The notes under the pieces were generated by a model. The model saw nothing but the letters and a program-made list of their open reading frames with translations. It had not been told where the DNA came from and did not search any database. Shown in pieces: positions 26,163 to 34,374 of a DNA stretch of 64,000 nt. The DNA is from Nocardia brasiliensis IFM 10847 (GTDB lineage Bacteria; Actinomycetota; Actinomycetes; Mycobacteriales; Mycobacteriaceae), in assembly GCF_000710915.1 (NCBI RefSeq), contig NZ_BAUA01000082.1, forward strand, positions 1 to 64,000. The letters are read 5' to 3'. Made by a program: the position numbers and the translations under genes. The first letter of the stretch is position 1. The number at the start of each line of letters is the position of its first letter.

Positions 26163-27782
26163 TCAGAGCAACGCGCGCTCGATGATGGCGCCGGTGTCCA
26201 CCCCGGTCGGCAGGGTGCCGAAGGCGATGCCCCAGTCGTCGCCGAGCCGGGTGGCGCAGAAGGCGTCCGCAACCGCGGGGTGACCGTGCCGGACCAGTTG
26301 CGCGCCCTGCAGCACGAGCGCCATCAGCTCGACGATGCGCCGGGCGCGGTACTCGATATCGCCGAGGTCGGTGAGTTCCTTGCCCACCCGGCTGATCGCG
26401 TCGTCCAGCCGCGGATTCTCGCCCCGCGCCGATGACACCTCGTTGAAGAACGCTTCGACTGTCTCCGGCTGACGGCCCATGGCGCGCAACGCATCCAGCG
26501 CGGCGACATTGCCCGACCCCTCCCAGATCGACATGAGCGGAGCCTCGCGATACAGCCGGGGCATGCCCGACTCCTCGGCATAACCGTTGCCGCCGAAGCA
26601 TTCCAGCGCCTCCGCGGCGTGCGCCGGTGCCCGCTTGCACACCCAGTACTTGGTGACCGCCAGCGCGATTCGGCGCAGCGCCGCCTCGGCCGGGTCGGTC
26701 GTCGCCCGGTCGGTGGCCCCGGCCAGGCGCATCATCACCGTGGTCGCCGCATCGGACTCGATCACCAAGTCGGCCAGCACGTTTCGCATGGCCGGTTGGT
26801 CGATCAGTTTGGCGCCGAAGGCTTCCCGATGCCGGGCGTGATGCGCGGCGAAGACCGCGCCGGTGCGCATGCCGGTGGCCGAGCCGATCACGCAGTCCAG
26901 GCGGGTCATGTTCACCATCTCGATGATGGTCTTGACCCCCGCGCCCTCCGCGCCGACCAGCCAGCCGGTGGCATTCTCGTATTCGATCTCCGAGGACGCG
27001 TTCGACTTGTTGCCGAGCTTGTCCTTGAGCCGCTGGATACGGATCGGATTACGGGTACCGTCCGGCAACACCCGGGTCAGCAGGAAGCAGGACAACCCGC
27101 CGGGCGCCTGGGCCAGTGTGAGGAACATGTCCGACATCGGGGCGGAGGTGAACCACTTGTGCCCGACGATCCGGTACGAGCCGTCCGGTTGCGGCGTCGC
27201 CGTCGTGGTGTTGGCGCGCACATCCGAGCCGCCCTGCTTCTCGGTCATCGACATGCCCGCGATGAGCCCGGCCTTACCCGACGGTTCGCGCAGCCCGAAG
27301 TCGTAGACCCGGGAGCCGAGCAGCGGTTCGTATCTCGCGGACAGCTCCGCGTTGTGCCGCAGCGCGGGCACCACCGCATAGGTCATCGAGATCGGGCACA
27401 TGTGCCCGGCCTCGGCCGCGCCCCAGGTGTAGAACTTCGCCGCACGGGCGACGTGCGCGCCGGGACGCTCGTCCAACCAGGGTGCGCCGTGCAAGCCGTG
27501 CGACACAGCCACATTCATCAGATCGTGCCAGTGCGGATGGAACTCCACCTCGTCGACGCGATGGCCGTACCGATCGTGGGTGTGCAGCACCGGCGGATAC
27601 TCGTTGGCCAGCCGCCCCCATTCCTGCGCCACGGAACCGCCTGCGAGTGCGCCTAGTTCACGCACCTCGGGTTCGGCCCAGCCCGCACCTTCCCGATGCA
27701 GGCCCTCGAGCAAGGCCGGGTTCCGCGAGACATCGAACGGCGCGATATCGGGCACCTGGTTGAACACTTCATGCGTCTGCAT
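26163..27782 (-). CDS. AidB-like acyl-CoA dehydrogenase family flavoprotein
   Basis: The 539-residue product begins MQTHEVFNQVPDIAPFDVSRNPALLEGL and contains AAKFYTWGAAEAGHMCPISMTYAVVPAL, GMSMTEKQGGSDVRANTT, LGNKSNASSEIEY and ALECFGGNGYAEESGMPRLYREAPLMSIWEGSGN. Together these place it in the AidB branch rather than the shorter 380-residue dehydrogenases. AidB proteins bind FAD and DNA in the alkylation response of E. coli, but many actinobacterial relatives are probably acyl-CoA or isovaleryl-CoA oxidising enzymes. The start overlaps the TetR gene by 14 bases, so the regulator and enzyme are one transcript. Confidence 0.9.
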   Translation of the reverse strand: MQTHEVFNQVPDIAPFDVSRNPALLEGLHREGAGWAEPEVRELGALAGGSVAQEWGRLANEYPPVLHTHDRYGHRVDEVEFHPHWHDLMNVAVSHGLHGAPWLDERPGAHVARAAKFYTWGAAEAGHMCPISMTYAVVPALRHNAELSARYEPLLGSRVYDFGLREPSGKAGLIAGMSMTEKQGGSDVRANTTTATPQPDGSYRIVGHKWFTSAPMSDMFLTLAQAPGGLSCFLLTRVLPDGTRNPIRIQRLKDKLGNKSNASSEIEYENATGWLVGAEGAGVKTIIEMVNMTRLDCVIGSATGMRTGAVFAAHHARHREAFGAKLIDQPAMRNVLADLVIESDAATTVMMRLAGATDRATTDPAEAALRRIALAVTKYWVCKRAPAHAAEALECFGGNGYAEESGMPRLYREAPLMSIWEGSGNVAALDALRAMGRQPETVEAFFNEVSSARGENPRLDDAISRVGKELTDLGDIEYRARRIVELMALVLQGAQLVRHGHPAVADAFCATRLGDDWGIAFGTLPTGVDTGAIIERALL

Positions 27783-28419
27783 CGGATACTCCTGATTCCA
27801 GCCGAGCGACCGGGGCGCTCGATGCCGCGGGCACACCGAGTGCGCGCAGGGCGAAGACAATGAGTTCGGGGACAACGGATTCCGCGTGCGGCGCGGCGGC
27901 CAACGGACCGACCAGCACCTCACCGATCGCACCGACCAGCGCGGCCGCACTGGTCCGCGCGTCCTGGGCGGGCAGCTCGCCGCTCGAAACGCCCTCCGCC
28001 ACCGCCGATTCGAAGGCTTCGGCGAACGCGCGGCGAAAGTGCAGCCGCTCGGTGTCGACCACGGTGTCCACCGGCTCGACGAGCAGCACATAGGCGAGTT
28101 TCGGGTTCTTCAGCGCGCGTCCGGCGAAGGTCTCCACCGCGGCGCTCACCCGCTCCACGGCGGTGCCGCCCGCGCTCGCCGCGGCGACCGCAGCGACCTC
28201 CCAGGCAACCACTCGCCGAAAGACGGCGCTGACCAGTTCCGCCTTGCCCGCGAAGTGTTTGTAGACGGTGCCGGTGGCCACGCCGGCTTCGGCCGCGACC
28301 GCCGCCATCGACAGACCGGCATAGCCCGCCCGCGACAAGACGGTGGTCGCGGCCTGCACGATCAGGCCCGCCTGCGCGTCCAGGCGGGCCTGCACGGCGG
28401 GGGTTCTGCGGTAGGCCAC
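27769..28419 (-). CDS. TetR-family regulator of the AidB-like/crotonase locus
   Basis: This 216-residue regulator has an N-terminal helix-turn-helix (VAAEAGVATGTVYKHFAGKAELV, about 35-60) and an all-helical ligand domain. I chose the GTG at 28419, which gives MAYRRTPAVQARLDAQ; ATGs at 28437 and 28443 lie inside the palindromic operator (28420-28450). A start at 28419 implies leaderless or weakly initiated translation. It overlaps the AidB-like gene and is divergent from the crotonase gene, so it most likely represses both directions. The ligand may be an acyl-CoA (inference from target genes). Confidence 0.88.
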   Translation of the reverse strand: MAYRRTPAVQARLDAQAGLIVQAATTVLSRAGYAGLSMAAVAAEAGVATGTVYKHFAGKAELVSAVFRRVVAWEVAAVAAASAGGTAVERVSAAVETFAGRALKNPKLAYVLLVEPVDTVVDTERLHFRRAFAEAFESAVAEGVSSGELPAQDARTSAAALVGAIGEVLVGPLAAAPHAESVVPELIVFALRALGVPAASSAPVARLESGVSDADA

Positions 28420-28450
28420 GCAAGAAGTGAACCACATATTCATTTCTTGC
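28420..28450. promoter_or_regulatory. 31-base palindromic operator between TetR and crotonase
   Basis: On the minus strand, arms GCAAGAAATGAA and TTCACTTCTTGC flank seven bases and pair in 11 of 12 positions. The site touches the TetR start and ends 23 bases before the crotonase ATG, ideal for repressing both promoters. Confidence 0.8.
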
Positions 28451-28472
28451 CACAAGGGCGGTTTTACGGCGT

Positions 28473-29246
28473 ATGGTCAAGGCCGTGAACGTACGAATCG
28501 AGCGCAACGGCGCGGTGACCACGGTGATTCTGCACCGGCCCGAGGCACGCAACGCGGTCGACGGCCCGACCGCCGCGACCCTGGCGGATGCCTTCCGCGA
28601 ATTCGATGCCGATCCCGACGCCGCGGTGGCCGTGCTGTGGGGCGACGGCGGCACCTTCTGCGCGGGTGCGGACCTCAAGGGTCTCGGCACCGAACGGTCC
28701 AATCAGGTCACCGAGGACGGCGACGGCCCGATGGGGCCGACCCGGATGCGCCTGTCCAAGCCGGTGATCGCCGCGGTCTCCGGCTACGCGGTCGCGGGCG
28801 GGCTGGAACTCGCGCTGTGGTGCGATCTGCGAGTCGCCGAGCAGGACAGCACCTTCGGCGTGTTCTGCCGTCGCTGGGGCGTGCCGCTGATCGACGGCGG
28901 CACCCTGCGCCTGCCCCGGATCATCGGCACCGGACGCGCGATGGACCTGGTGCTCACCGGCCGTCCCGTCGACGCCGCGGAGGCCCTGCAGATCGGCCTG
29001 GTCAACCGTGTCGTGCCGACCGGCGAAGCCCGCAGTGCCGCAGAACAACTCGCCGCCGAACTCGCCGCATTGCCACAGGCGTGCCTGCGCTCGGACCGCC
29101 TGTCGCTGCTCGAGCAGGACGGCATGGACGAAGCAGCCGCACTGCGCAACGAACTACGGCACGGCATGACCGCGCTCGCCAACGGCGCCCTCGACGGAGC
29201 CCAGCGCTTCGCCTCCGGCGCGGGCAGGCACGGCACGAAAGCGTGA
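28473..29246 (+). CDS. Crotonase (enoyl-CoA hydratase) family protein
   Basis: The 257-residue protein has the crotonase fold: LHRPEARNAVDGPTAATL, the oxyanion-hole segment GGTFCAGADLKGL, SGYAVAGGLELALWCDLRVA and GLVNRVVP. Where classical hydratases carry catalytic glutamates, this one reads WGVPLIDGGTLRLPRIIG with Asp near the first position, so another crotonase reaction is possible. The stop overlaps the following acyltransferase start (GTGA), showing tight coupling. It faces the TetR operator and is probably derepressed together with the AidB-like dehydrogenase. Confidence 0.88.
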   Translation: MVKAVNVRIERNGAVTTVILHRPEARNAVDGPTAATLADAFREFDADPDAAVAVLWGDGGTFCAGADLKGLGTERSNQVTEDGDGPMGPTRMRLSKPVIAAVSGYAVAGGLELALWCDLRVAEQDSTFGVFCRRWGVPLIDGGTLRLPRIIGTGRAMDLVLTGRPVDAAEALQIGLVNRVVPTGEARSAAEQLAAELAALPQACLRSDRLSLLEQDGMDEAAALRNELRHGMTALANGALDGAQRFASGAGRHGTKA

Positions 29247-30490
29247 GCGCCCCCGGCAGGCTGAGCGTCGTCGACGAGATCTTCCTCCGGACCCACCGCG
29301 GGCTGGGCACTCCCATTGCGCTGCAAGGCTTGTGGCGTACGCCCGAGCGCATCGAGCCGGAGTTGCTCCGGCAGATCCACGCGTCGCTGCGCACCGGCCC
29401 GTTGGGGCGCAGGGTCGTTCGCCCCCGCGTGCCCGGAGCGCGCCGGGCCTGGCGGGCTACTACCCGCGCGCACCCGCTCGCGTGGCACGAACAGCCGATC
29501 CCGCGCTCCGCGCTGTTCACCTGGGCCGACGCGCAGGGGGCCGACCTCGACCCCGAAACCGGACCCGGCTGGCGGCTGTCCGCCACCGCACTCGCCGACG
29601 GGGGTTCGGTTGTCGCCCTGACCTGTTCGCACGCGCTCGCCGACGGCCGCGCGCTGGCGCTCGCGGTGGATGACGCGCTCGGCGGCACGGCGTTGCACGC
29701 CGGAGCACCGGTACCCGGATCGGACTGGGCCGATGCCCGCAGGCAATGGTCCACGGTCGTTCGCGGCACCGTGCGGGCGTTGCGGCACGGCATCCCCGCG
29801 CGTCCGCTCGTGGCCCCCGACCGCGTCGACGCGCCGTCCAGCGGTGCCGCCGTACACAGCGCGGTCCTGCAGTGCTCCGTGGCCGATTGGGAACGAGCCG
29901 CCGCAGCGCACCGCGGCACCGCCAACAGCCTGTTCATCTGGTTGATCGCGAATACGCTGTGGGCCTGCGGTTTTCCCGCCGAAGTGATCGAGGCCAGTCT
30001 GCCGGTCGACACCCGCGACGAACCGCGGGTGGACAACGACCTCGCCATGACCGCGATCGACGTACACCGCACCGACACCCCCGCCTCGATCCGCGCGCGG
30101 GCCCGCACCGCATACGAGCGCCGCATGTCGAGTCCCGGCGGGATGCCCGAGGAACTGCTCCAGGTCGTTCCGGATCGCTGGGCCTACGCGTTGTCCAAAG
30201 GCGCAGGAGAGCGAGACATCCTGTGCTCCAACGTCGGAACGCTGCCCGCCACTCTCACCGCATTGGGCGCGCACCGTTGCACCGGCGTCGCCGCACGGGC
30301 AATCCACCCAGGCCTCACCGCCGGCCAGTTACCGCGGACCCGGCTGTCCGGCTACCTGTGCCGCATCGCCGACGACTACGTGGTGGCCCTGGTCGGCCTC
30401 GATCCGGTGCGTATCGAATCCGACAGTGCGCTGACCGATCTCGCGGCGAAGACCGCGGCGGCCATCGATCTGCCGGTGCGAACGTGGTGA
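29243..30490 (+). CDS. Condensation/WS-DGAT-like acyltransferase with HxxxDG motif
   Basis: The GTG at 29243 overlaps the crotonase stop and yields 415 residues starting MSAPGRLSVVDEIFLRTHRGLGTP. The sequence CSHALADGRALALAVDDALGG provides the HxxxDG active-site motif of BAHD/condensation/WS-DGAT acyltransferases. The second half (VIEASLPVDTRDE, RDILCSNVGTLPATLTALG) resembles the substrate-channel region of PapA-like enzymes. It probably transfers an acyl group from CoA to an alcohol or amine in lipid metabolism; acceptor unknown. It is cotranscribed with the crotonase. Confidence 0.75.
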   Translation: MSAPGRLSVVDEIFLRTHRGLGTPIALQGLWRTPERIEPELLRQIHASLRTGPLGRRVVRPRVPGARRAWRATTRAHPLAWHEQPIPRSALFTWADAQGADLDPETGPGWRLSATALADGGSVVALTCSHALADGRALALAVDDALGGTALHAGAPVPGSDWADARRQWSTVVRGTVRALRHGIPARPLVAPDRVDAPSSGAAVHSAVLQCSVADWERAAAAHRGTANSLFIWLIANTLWACGFPAEVIEASLPVDTRDEPRVDNDLAMTAIDVHRTDTPASIRARARTAYERRMSSPGGMPEELLQVVPDRWAYALSKGAGERDILCSNVGTLPATLTALGAHRCTGVAARAIHPGLTAGQLPRTRLSGYLCRIADDYVVALVGLDPVRIESDSALTDLAAKTAAAIDLPVRTW

Positions 30491-30497
30491 TCCGCGC

Positions 30498-31700
30498 TCA
30501 CTCCATGGCGTCGATATCGTGCGCGGTGAGCGCGGCGGCGAACAGCTGCGCGTGATCCGGCCGGTTGGGGTCGTAGCCGGTGACGGTGGCGATCCGGTTG
30601 AGCCGGTAGTTGAGCGTATTGCGGTGCACCACAAGGGCGGCCGCGGCTTGCTGACGGTTGTAGTCGTTGTCGATCAGCGCCCGCAGCGCATCGAGCAGAT
30701 GCGCCTGATCGTGTAGCGGCGCCAGCAGCGTGAGCAGCCAGGTACGCGCGGGACCGGGCCGGGCCAGCTGGTATTGCAGCGCCAGGTCGGCCATCCGGTA
30801 CACCGCGCTGGGACGACGGAGTTGATAAGCGAGCCTGGCGATTTCACCGGCCTCCTCGGCCGCCGCCGGAATGTCGGCGACGTCGGCGGCGGTCGCGAAA
30901 CCCGCGACCGTGCGCACGCCGGCCCCTTGGGCGACCCTGGCGACGAAGGTGTCCAACGCCGCGTCGGCGTCACCGTCCATACCGGGCACGAGCAAGACGC
31001 CGCCACCGCGCTCGACCGTGCTCAAGGCCCGGCCGGACACCGCGTCGACCTCGGCCTGCACGACGCGTAACACCGGCCGATTCGCGCCGGCCGGATCCGA
31101 CTCGGCCAGCCGGAACACCAAGACGCGGAATCCGCCGTCGAGCGAGATGCCGAACCGCTCGGCCAGCAGGTCGGCGGGTGTGCCGTGCACCAGCGCCTGT
31201 GCCACCGCCCGCTTGGCTTCCCGCTGCTCCCAGTGCAAATCCTGGCGCTCGCGCAGATAGGCGCTCGCGACGCCGGGCGTGACGGCGCCGAGGTAGCCGA
31301 GCACGTACGGCACCGCGGCCAGCAGCTGCTCACGCTGGGCCGGTGCGGTCGCGGCGGCGGCGACCGAGTTCCACGCCGCGATCGCGCCGTGGTGATACAC
31401 CGAAAGCACGGTATCCAAAGGGATTCCGGCTCTGGCCCGGCGCACCGCGATCTCGATCAGCTCGGTCAGCGCGTCCTTGTCCGGCGGTCGCCGATCCGAC
31501 AGCGACCGCAGGAACAGGCGGAGATTGGCCTCCGCGGCCTGCGGCAGGTCCTCCCTGGCGTCGGCGGAGAGCTCCCGATAGTCGGGCACCGCGCTGAGGA
31601 CCTCGGCCAGCAGGTCCCGGGTCACTTCGGGCAACACCGTCCGGACATATTTCGACAGGTCGTCCAGCGCAGCGGCATCAGTGCGAGCAGTCACCCGCAC
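30498..31700 (-). CDS. PucR/CdaR-type helix-turn-helix regulator
   Basis: The 400-residue protein has an N-terminal helical region (about 10-150, RsbRD-like) and a central GGDEF-related region (about 160-290). The C-terminal PucR-type HTH reads LIDNDYNRQQAAAALVVHRNTLNYRLNRIATVTG. Such regulators usually activate nearby catabolic genes. No ribosome binding site is visible, and two GTG candidates (31700, 31694) follow a small palindrome at 31704-31719. It lies convergent with the acyltransferase (7-base gap). The target is not known. Confidence 0.85.
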   Translation of the reverse strand: MRVTARTDAAALDDLSKYVRTVLPEVTRDLLAEVLSAVPDYRELSADAREDLPQAAEANLRLFLRSLSDRRPPDKDALTELIEIAVRRARAGIPLDTVLSVYHHGAIAAWNSVAAAATAPAQREQLLAAVPYVLGYLGAVTPGVASAYLRERQDLHWEQREAKRAVAQALVHGTPADLLAERFGISLDGGFRVLVFRLAESDPAGANRPVLRVVQAEVDAVSGRALSTVERGGGVLLVPGMDGDADAALDTFVARVAQGAGVRTVAGFATAADVADIPAAAEEAGEIARLAYQLRRPSAVYRMADLALQYQLARPGPARTWLLTLLAPLHDQAHLLDALRALIDNDYNRQQAAAALVVHRNTLNYRLNRIATVTGYDPNRPDHAQLFAAALTAHDIDAME

Positions 31701-31703
31701 ATT

Positions 31704-31719
31704 GTTTGCACAGACAAAC
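31704..31719. promoter_or_regulatory. Small palindrome upstream of the PucR-type gene
   Basis: GTTTG and CAAAC flank six bases immediately before the likely start codon. It is compatible with an autoregulatory site. The 31720-31970 stretch contains nothing else recognisable except a G/C-rich hairpin near 31877-31897, which may end the PPOX transcript. Confidence 0.4.
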
Positions 31720-31970
31720 CGTTCCGCACAATAGCGACGAGTGAACAAACTTCGTTAGTGCACCCGAACAAGATGACATCCCGTCAGATGCACAAATACC
31801 GTCACGAAATCCCGTCGCCCGCACGGTGACCGGCGTCACAATCTCGGATCGGACTGCGCCACGACTCGCTCGCTCCCGGGCCGCGGGAGGGGGCGGAGCC
31901 GAGCAGCCACCCGCCGTAAGGTCCGTGCAGTCAGCAGCTACGCCTCGGCAACCGAAGATCGTGGCCGATT

Positions 31971-32663
31971 TCAGCGCACCGGGGTCAGGGTGCGGTCGGC
32001 TCGGTCGAGCACGTCGGAGGGAACCTCCACGTCCGGGTCCAGATCGGCCGAACCGATCGGCGCGTCCCAGACCTGCCGCACCGGCAGCACACCGGCCCAT
32101 ACGCCGCCGGTCTCGATATCGGCCGCGTCGTCATTGGGTCCGCCCGACCTGACTTTGACCGAGGCTTCGGTGAGATCCAGCGCGAGCACCATGGTGGCGG
32201 CGAGTTCCTTCTTGCTCGGCGGCCGCACCCGCGACCAGGCCCCCGGCGCGGCATGCTCGGTGATCACCTCGAGCGCGCGCACCCGCTGCGCCGGATCGGT
32301 GAGCTCCACCGCACGACCGTGCACCACCGCGGAGCGGTAGTTCATCGAGAAGTGCATCGCAGAACGGGCGTAGACGATGCCGTCGACCAGGGTGACAGCG
32401 ACCGAGACAGGCCCGGTCATGGCCGCCCGCAGATTGCCCGCGCCGGTCGAACCGTGCAGGTAAAGCGTGTCACCCTCGCGCCCGTAGATGGTCGGCAGCA
32501 CCACCGGCGCGCCGCCGAGCAGCACGCCGAGGTGGCAGATCAGGCCCGCGTCGAGCACCGCGTCGAGTTCGGCTCGATCGCTGCGCGCCCGCTCCTTCGA
32601 GCGCGTCACGGTGCTGCGCGGGGTCGGCGAGAGCGGGGTCCTGGCATCGGCTGAACGGGTCAT
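31971..32663 (-). CDS. Pyridoxamine 5'-phosphate oxidase-like flavin protein
   Basis: The 230-residue protein shows the split-barrel FMN/F420-binding pattern: GLICHLGVLLGGAPVVLPTIYGREGDTLYLHGSTGAGNLRAAM, MNYRSAVVHGRAVEL and WDAPIGSADLDPDVEVP near the end. Members bind FMN or related flavins and are poorly characterised. It is divergent from a MocR/PdxR-type regulator across a clear palindrome, a pairing seen widely in actinobacteria. A role tied to vitamin B6 or amine detoxification is inferred from that partner. Confidence 0.85.
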   Translation of the reverse strand: MTRSADARTPLSPTPRSTVTRSKERARSDRAELDAVLDAGLICHLGVLLGGAPVVLPTIYGREGDTLYLHGSTGAGNLRAAMTGPVSVAVTLVDGIVYARSAMHFSMNYRSAVVHGRAVELTDPAQRVRALEVITEHAAPGAWSRVRPPSKKELAATMVLALDLTEASVKVRSGGPNDDAADIETGGVWAGVLPVRQVWDAPIGSADLDPDVEVPSDVLDRADRTLTPVR

Positions 32664-32685
32664 ACGACCAGGATCGGACGCTTAG

Positions 32686-32704
32686 TGGCATTATCAAAGT
32701 GCCA
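32686..32704. promoter_or_regulatory. MocR-type operator between PPOX and MocR genes
   Basis: TGGCA and TGCCA flank nine bases (TTATCAAAG), within a larger repeat AGTGGCA / AGTGCCA. Both direct and inverted symmetry are present, as expected for MocR regulators. The site lies 23 bases before the PPOX start and about 40 before the MocR start. Confidence 0.7.
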
Positions 32705-32742
32705 ATTCAGCGAAATCTACACAGTCCACTTTTGAGGTCACC

Positions 32743-34110
32743 GTGCTCGACGAACTCCCCCTCGATCTCGACCGCGCGCGGCCCGAACCGTTGTCGGTCC
32801 AGGTCGCCGACGGGTTGCGGGCCGCGGCGACCAACGGTCTGCTGCGCGGTGGCGACCGGCTGCCGTCCTCGCGTTCGCTCGCGGTCCGGCTCGGTGTCAG
32901 CCGGACCGTGGTGGCCGCGGCCTACGATCAACTGCACGCCGAGGGCTGGATCGACGGCAAACGCGGCTCCGGCACCTACCTGACCACCGCGCCGCCCGCC
33001 ACGCCCACCCGCGCGTTCCGGTCCGCAGCCGCGGACAACGAACCGCAACTGCGCGACCTGGAACCCGGCGCACCGTGCTCCGATGCCATCGACCGCGCCG
33101 CCTGGCGGCGTGCGTGGCGCTCCGCCGCCGACCTGTCGCCGATGGTGCGCCGCGACCGCGCCGGCGAGCCGGAGTACCGCACCGCGATCGTCGAGCATCT
33201 GCTGCGCCACCGCGGCTTGGGCGCGGGCAGCGACACCACGCTGCTCGCCACCGCCGGAACCAGCTCCGCGGTAGGCGAACTCGCCGCCGCACTGCTGCGG
33301 CCAGGTGACGCGGTGGCTTTGGAGGATCCCGGATACCACCGTGCCGCAGGCGCTTTCGCGGCGGCCGGGGTGCGCGTGCTGCCGGTGCCGGTCGACGCGC
33401 ACGGCCTGCGCGTCGATCTACTGCCGCCGCAGATCAAGGCCGTGTATTGCACGCCGGCGCACCAGTTTCCGCTCGGCCCCCGGCTGCCCGCCGCGCGCCG
33501 CGTCGCCCTCGTCGAACACGCGAGGCGGCACGGCCTGCTGATCATCGAAGACGACTACGACGGCGAATTGCGTTACGACACAGCACCTTTGCCGCTGCTC
33601 GCGGCGATGGCACCGGACGTCGTGGTGCACCTCGGCACGACGAGCAAGATCCTCTCGCCGACTCTCGGCGTCGGTTGGCTGGTCGCCCGGCCCGCGATCG
33701 CCGACGCGGTGCTCGCGCACCGGCACCGGACCGGCACCTGCCCGAGTCCGGCCGGGCAGCAGGTGTTCGTCTCGCTGGCCGCGCACGGCGATCTGGCCAG
33801 GCACCTGCGCAGACTGCGCCGCGAGCTGCCGCCGCGCCGGGCCTTGGTGGTGGCGGAGCTGCGCCGCCGCGGGCTCGACGTGCTCGGCGACGATGCGGGC
33901 ACCCACGTCGTGGTGCCGCTCGGCTCGGCCGAGGCCGAGGAGCGCGGCGTGACGCTGGCCCGCGCGCAGGGCGTCGCGCTCGACGGATTGGCCCGCTACC
34001 ACCTCGGCCCGCGACGGCACTTCGGTGTCGCGCTCGGCTACACCGCGTTGTCCTTGCCCGACCTGGCCACGGCCGTCCCGATCGCGGCCGCGTGCCTGGC
34101 GCGGTCGTAG
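32743..34110 (+). CDS. MocR/PdxR-like GntR regulator with aminotransferase domain
   Basis: The 455-residue protein combines an N-terminal GntR winged helix (about 15-85, PSSRSLAVRLGVSRTVVAAAYDQLHAEGWIDGKRGSGTYL) with a class I aminotransferase-like PLP domain. The putative PLP lysine lies in LGTTSKILSPTLGVGW, with supporting IIEDDYDGELRYD. It starts at a GTG. These proteins sense PLP or amine adducts and usually control a neighbouring gene, here the divergent PPOX. The DUF2630 gene follows immediately. Confidence 0.9.
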   Translation: MLDELPLDLDRARPEPLSVQVADGLRAAATNGLLRGGDRLPSSRSLAVRLGVSRTVVAAAYDQLHAEGWIDGKRGSGTYLTTAPPATPTRAFRSAAADNEPQLRDLEPGAPCSDAIDRAAWRRAWRSAADLSPMVRRDRAGEPEYRTAIVEHLLRHRGLGAGSDTTLLATAGTSSAVGELAAALLRPGDAVALEDPGYHRAAGAFAAAGVRVLPVPVDAHGLRVDLLPPQIKAVYCTPAHQFPLGPRLPAARRVALVEHARRHGLLIIEDDYDGELRYDTAPLPLLAAMAPDVVVHLGTTSKILSPTLGVGWLVARPAIADAVLAHRHRTGTCPSPAGQQVFVSLAAHGDLARHLRRLRRELPPRRALVVAELRRRGLDVLGDDAGTHVVVPLGSAEAEERGVTLARAQGVALDGLARYHLGPRRHFGVALGYTALSLPDLATAVPIAAACLARS

Positions 34111-34111
34111 C

Positions 34112-34366
34112 ATGGTCGACATGACCGAACAGGACGTTCTGGCACGCATCAAGGCACTGGTCGAGCAGGAGCACGAGCTCCGCGCACAGGCCACCAAGGG
34201 TGAGCTCGACCCCAAGACCGAACGCCGGCAGCTCGCCGAGCTCGAGGTGATGCTGGACCAGGCGTGGGACCTGCTGCGGCACCGCAGGGCACGGATCGAC
34301 CAGGGCGAGTCCCCGGACGGCGCCGAACCGAGCTCACCGGCACAGGTCGAGGGCTATCTGCAGTAG
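34112..34366 (+). CDS. DUF2630 family small protein
   Basis: This 84-residue, highly charged helical protein contains IKALVEQEHELRAQATKGELDPKTERRQLAELEVMLDQAWDLLRHRRARIDQG, the DUF2630 pattern. An ATG at 34112 begins one base after the MocR stop; a second ATG at 34121 is equally possible. Function is unknown in this family. The spacing suggests cotranscription with the MocR gene and the disulfide reductase-like gene that follows nine bases later. Confidence 0.85.
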   Translation: MVDMTEQDVLARIKALVEQEHELRAQATKGELDPKTERRQLAELEVMLDQAWDLLRHRRARIDQGESPDGAEPSSPAQVEGYLQ

Positions 34367-34374
34367 CCGCGACG

